From positions 1 through 8,740 of the forward strand of contig JALVEG010000455.1 in NCBI GenBank assembly GCA_027031145.1: a stretch of DNA of 8,740 bases, written 5' to 3'. The DNA is from Saprospiraceae bacterium. GTDB lineage: Bacteria > Bacteroidota > Bacteroidia > Chitinophagales > Saprospiraceae. A program made the translations under genes and the position numbers. The notes under the pieces were generated by a model. That model saw only the letters and a list, made by a program, of their open reading frames with translations, was not told the origin of the DNA and did not search any database. Positions 7,653 through 8,740 of this stretch are shown piece by piece (position 1 is the stretch's first letter; each line of letters opens with the position of its first letter).

Positions 7653-8444
7653 TCAATATATTTCAGGAATGAAATTTTGCAAATCTTTTGGTACTCTGAC
7701 ATAACCTTTAGTTTTTTGTCTTGGAGGCAATTCCTTCAAGCCGTAATCTATTTCCTCATAAGGTATTTTGCTTAAAAGATGCGATATGCAATTCAATCTG
7801 GCTCTTTTTTTATCATCAGCATTAACAACATACCACGGTGATAATTTGGTGTCAGTATATGTAAACATCTCGTCTTTTGCTTTTGAATAATCTATCCATC
7901 TGTTTCTGGACTCAACATCCATTGGACTTAATTTCCATTTTTTTGTGGGGTCTTTCAGACGGCTTTGAAAACGTTTTTCCTGTTCTTCTTCACTCACGGA
8001 AAACCAGTATTTGATCAGGATAATTCCTGAATGAATTAGCATGTTTTCAAATTTTGGACATGCTCTTAGAAAATCCCAATACTCTTCATCTGTACAAAAA
8101 CCCATTACTCTTTCTACTCCGGCACGATTGTACCAGCTTCGGTCAAACAAAACCATTTCTCCTGCAGCAGGAAGATGTGCCACATATCGTTGAAAATACC
8201 ATTGGGTTTTTTCTCTTTCGGTAGGAGTGCCTAAGGCAACCACACGACAAATCCTGGGATTCAAAGTCTGTGTTATTCTTTTTATTGTTCCTCCCTTTCC
8301 GGCGGCATCACGTCCTTCAAAAACAACGACCACTCTCAACTTTTCCTGTTTAATCCACTCTTGAAGTTTTACCAGCTCAATTTGAAGTTTTACTAATTCC
8401 TTTTCGTAAAATTGTTTGGAAAGCTTTTTTTTCTTTTTATCCAT
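7653..8444 (-). CDS. ppk2: Polyphosphate kinase 2 (single-domain PPK2)
   Basis: This 263-residue cytoplasmic P-loop kinase moves phosphate between polyphosphate and nucleotides, in this family usually using polyphosphate to phosphorylate nucleoside diphosphates or monophosphates. Walker A is FEGRDAAGKGG at 42-52. The conserved AHLPAAGEMVLFDRSWYNRAGVE stretch (89-111) holds Walker B (MVLFD, 97-101). The lid region at about 158-182 contains RFQSRLKDP and KWKLSPMD with its arginines and lysines. Length and motifs fit a complete single-domain enzyme, most like class I PPK2 (ADP/GDP phosphorylating), but class is hard to fix by eye. The N-terminus is lysine-rich (KKKKK) and then helical. It stands alone: a -7 box lies upstream and there is a 104-bp gap to the next gene, which has its own promoter. 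Confidence 0.93.
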   Translation of the reverse strand: MDKKKKKLSKQFYEKELVKLQIELVKLQEWIKQEKLRVVVVFEGRDAAGKGGTIKRITQTLNPRICRVVALGTPTEREKTQWYFQRYVAHLPAAGEMVLFDRSWYNRAGVERVMGFCTDEEYWDFLRACPKFENMLIHSGIILIKYWFSVSEEEQEKRFQSRLKDPTKKWKLSPMDVESRNRWIDYSKAKDEMFTYTDTKLSPWYVVNADDKKRARLNCISHLLSKIPYEEIDYGLKELPPRQKTKGYVRVPKDLQNFIPEIY

Positions 8445-8482
8445 AGCAGAAATGGTTTTGATAAAAACAGATATTTAATATG

Positions 8483-8490
8483 CAAATATA
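8483..8490 (-). promoter_or_regulatory. Bacteroidota-type -7 box for ppk2
   Basis: On the minus strand TATATTTG (8490-8483) matches TAnnTTTG and lies 38 bp before the ppk2 ATG at 8444. No clear TTG box is seen 19-21 bp upstream. The edge of palindromic element 3 (8520) is 29 bp upstream of the box, just beyond where a -33 element would lie. Confidence 0.45.
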
Positions 8491-8519
8491 ATAAAAATTG
8501 TAATTTTTCTATTAAAACC

Positions 8520-8625
8520 AGGTACATTTCATTTTTTCGCATTGCGGGTTGGATTCTCCTTTATTTATCCCTTTGGTAGGAGTTAGAGGTAAAGTATTGA
8601 AAAAGTGAAAAAAAGAAATGCACCT
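8520..8625. mobile_element. 106-bp palindromic MITE-like element (element 3)
   Basis: The ends are an inverted repeat matching at 17 of 19 positions: AGGTACATTTCATTTTTTC at 8520-8538 against the complement of 8607-8625. Pairing weakens inward but CTCCT (8556-8560) and AGGAG (8578-8582) bracket the centre. Immediately outside, ATTAAAACC (8511-8519) and ATAAAACC (8626-8633) form a direct repeat with one extra base, resembling a target-site duplication of 8-9 bp. It encodes nothing. It sits between ppk2 and the probable end of the next minus-strand gene, and could alternatively act as a terminator-like hairpin. Confidence 0.6.
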
Positions 8626-8645
8626 ATAAAACCAACTTTTTGCAT

Positions 8646-8740
8646 TTACAATAACTTGGGATTATTCTTATGTCTAATGTTATCTCTTGAAGTTTTTTTC
8701 TCAAAATTTTCTTTTATAGCTGTTTCAAAATCTATATCCA
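8646..8740 (-). CDS. Probable C-terminal end of a gene running in from the right edge
   Basis: On the minus strand one frame is open from the window edge for 30 codons to a TAA at 8648-8646; the other two frames are stopped within a few codons of the edge. The visible end reads DIDFETAIKENFEKK then TSRDNIRHKNNPKLL, charged and helical-looking. Thirty codons is little evidence, no family is recognisable, and this could be chance. Direction and position, with a palindromic element right after the stop, fit the end of a real gene. Confidence 0.4.
   Translation of the reverse strand, partial: DIDFETAIKENFEKKTSRDNIRHKNNPKLL

Overview
The window looks like a chromosomal segment from a member of the Bacteroidota. 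The DNA is AT-rich and the genes have no Shine-Dalgarno sequences. Three genes have a TAnnTTTG box shortly upstream, which is the Bacteroidota -7 promoter motif. The left third encodes a very large secreted or outer-membrane protein of a type I know only from this phylum. Family calls come from reading the translations; no database search was possible.

Layout. (1) 1-2952, minus strand: a large gene cut by the left edge (984 codons visible), with a signal peptide and a predicted beta-rich outer-membrane body. It is absent from a simple closed-ORF list because its stop codon lies outside the window; I translated it by hand and the frame stays open throughout. (2) 2953-3416: no gene. This stretch holds two separate, nearly full-length palindromic elements of about 160 bp (2972-3133 and 3224-3384), plus an extra inverted copy of the first element's terminal repeat that reaches the start codon of the large gene. 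(3) 3417-5948, plus strand: a two-gene polysaccharide unit with a Wzz/GNVR-type chain-length protein and an O-antigen polymerase/ligase-type membrane protein. (4) 5955-7548, minus strand and convergent: a membrane-anchored family 2 glycosyltransferase preceded by a small membrane protein I do not recognise. (5) 7653-8444, minus strand: a PPK2-type polyphosphate kinase. (6) 8445-8740: the ppk2 promoter, a third palindromic element (8520-8625) and the probable last 30 codons of another minus-strand gene.

How the genes fit together. The Wzz-like and Wzy-like proteins plausibly polymerise a surface polysaccharide and set its length. The glycosyltransferase could add sugars to the same or another glycan, but it is transcribed from the other strand with its own promoter, so the link is by proximity only. 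PPK2 handles polyphosphate and nucleotides and has no evident tie to the surface genes. No complete new defence or metabolic system is visible. The most unusual content is the set of three palindromic, MITE-like elements. Two have direct repeats of about 8 bp at their ends. Two share a 15-bp core in opposite orientation, and two lie directly against promoters.
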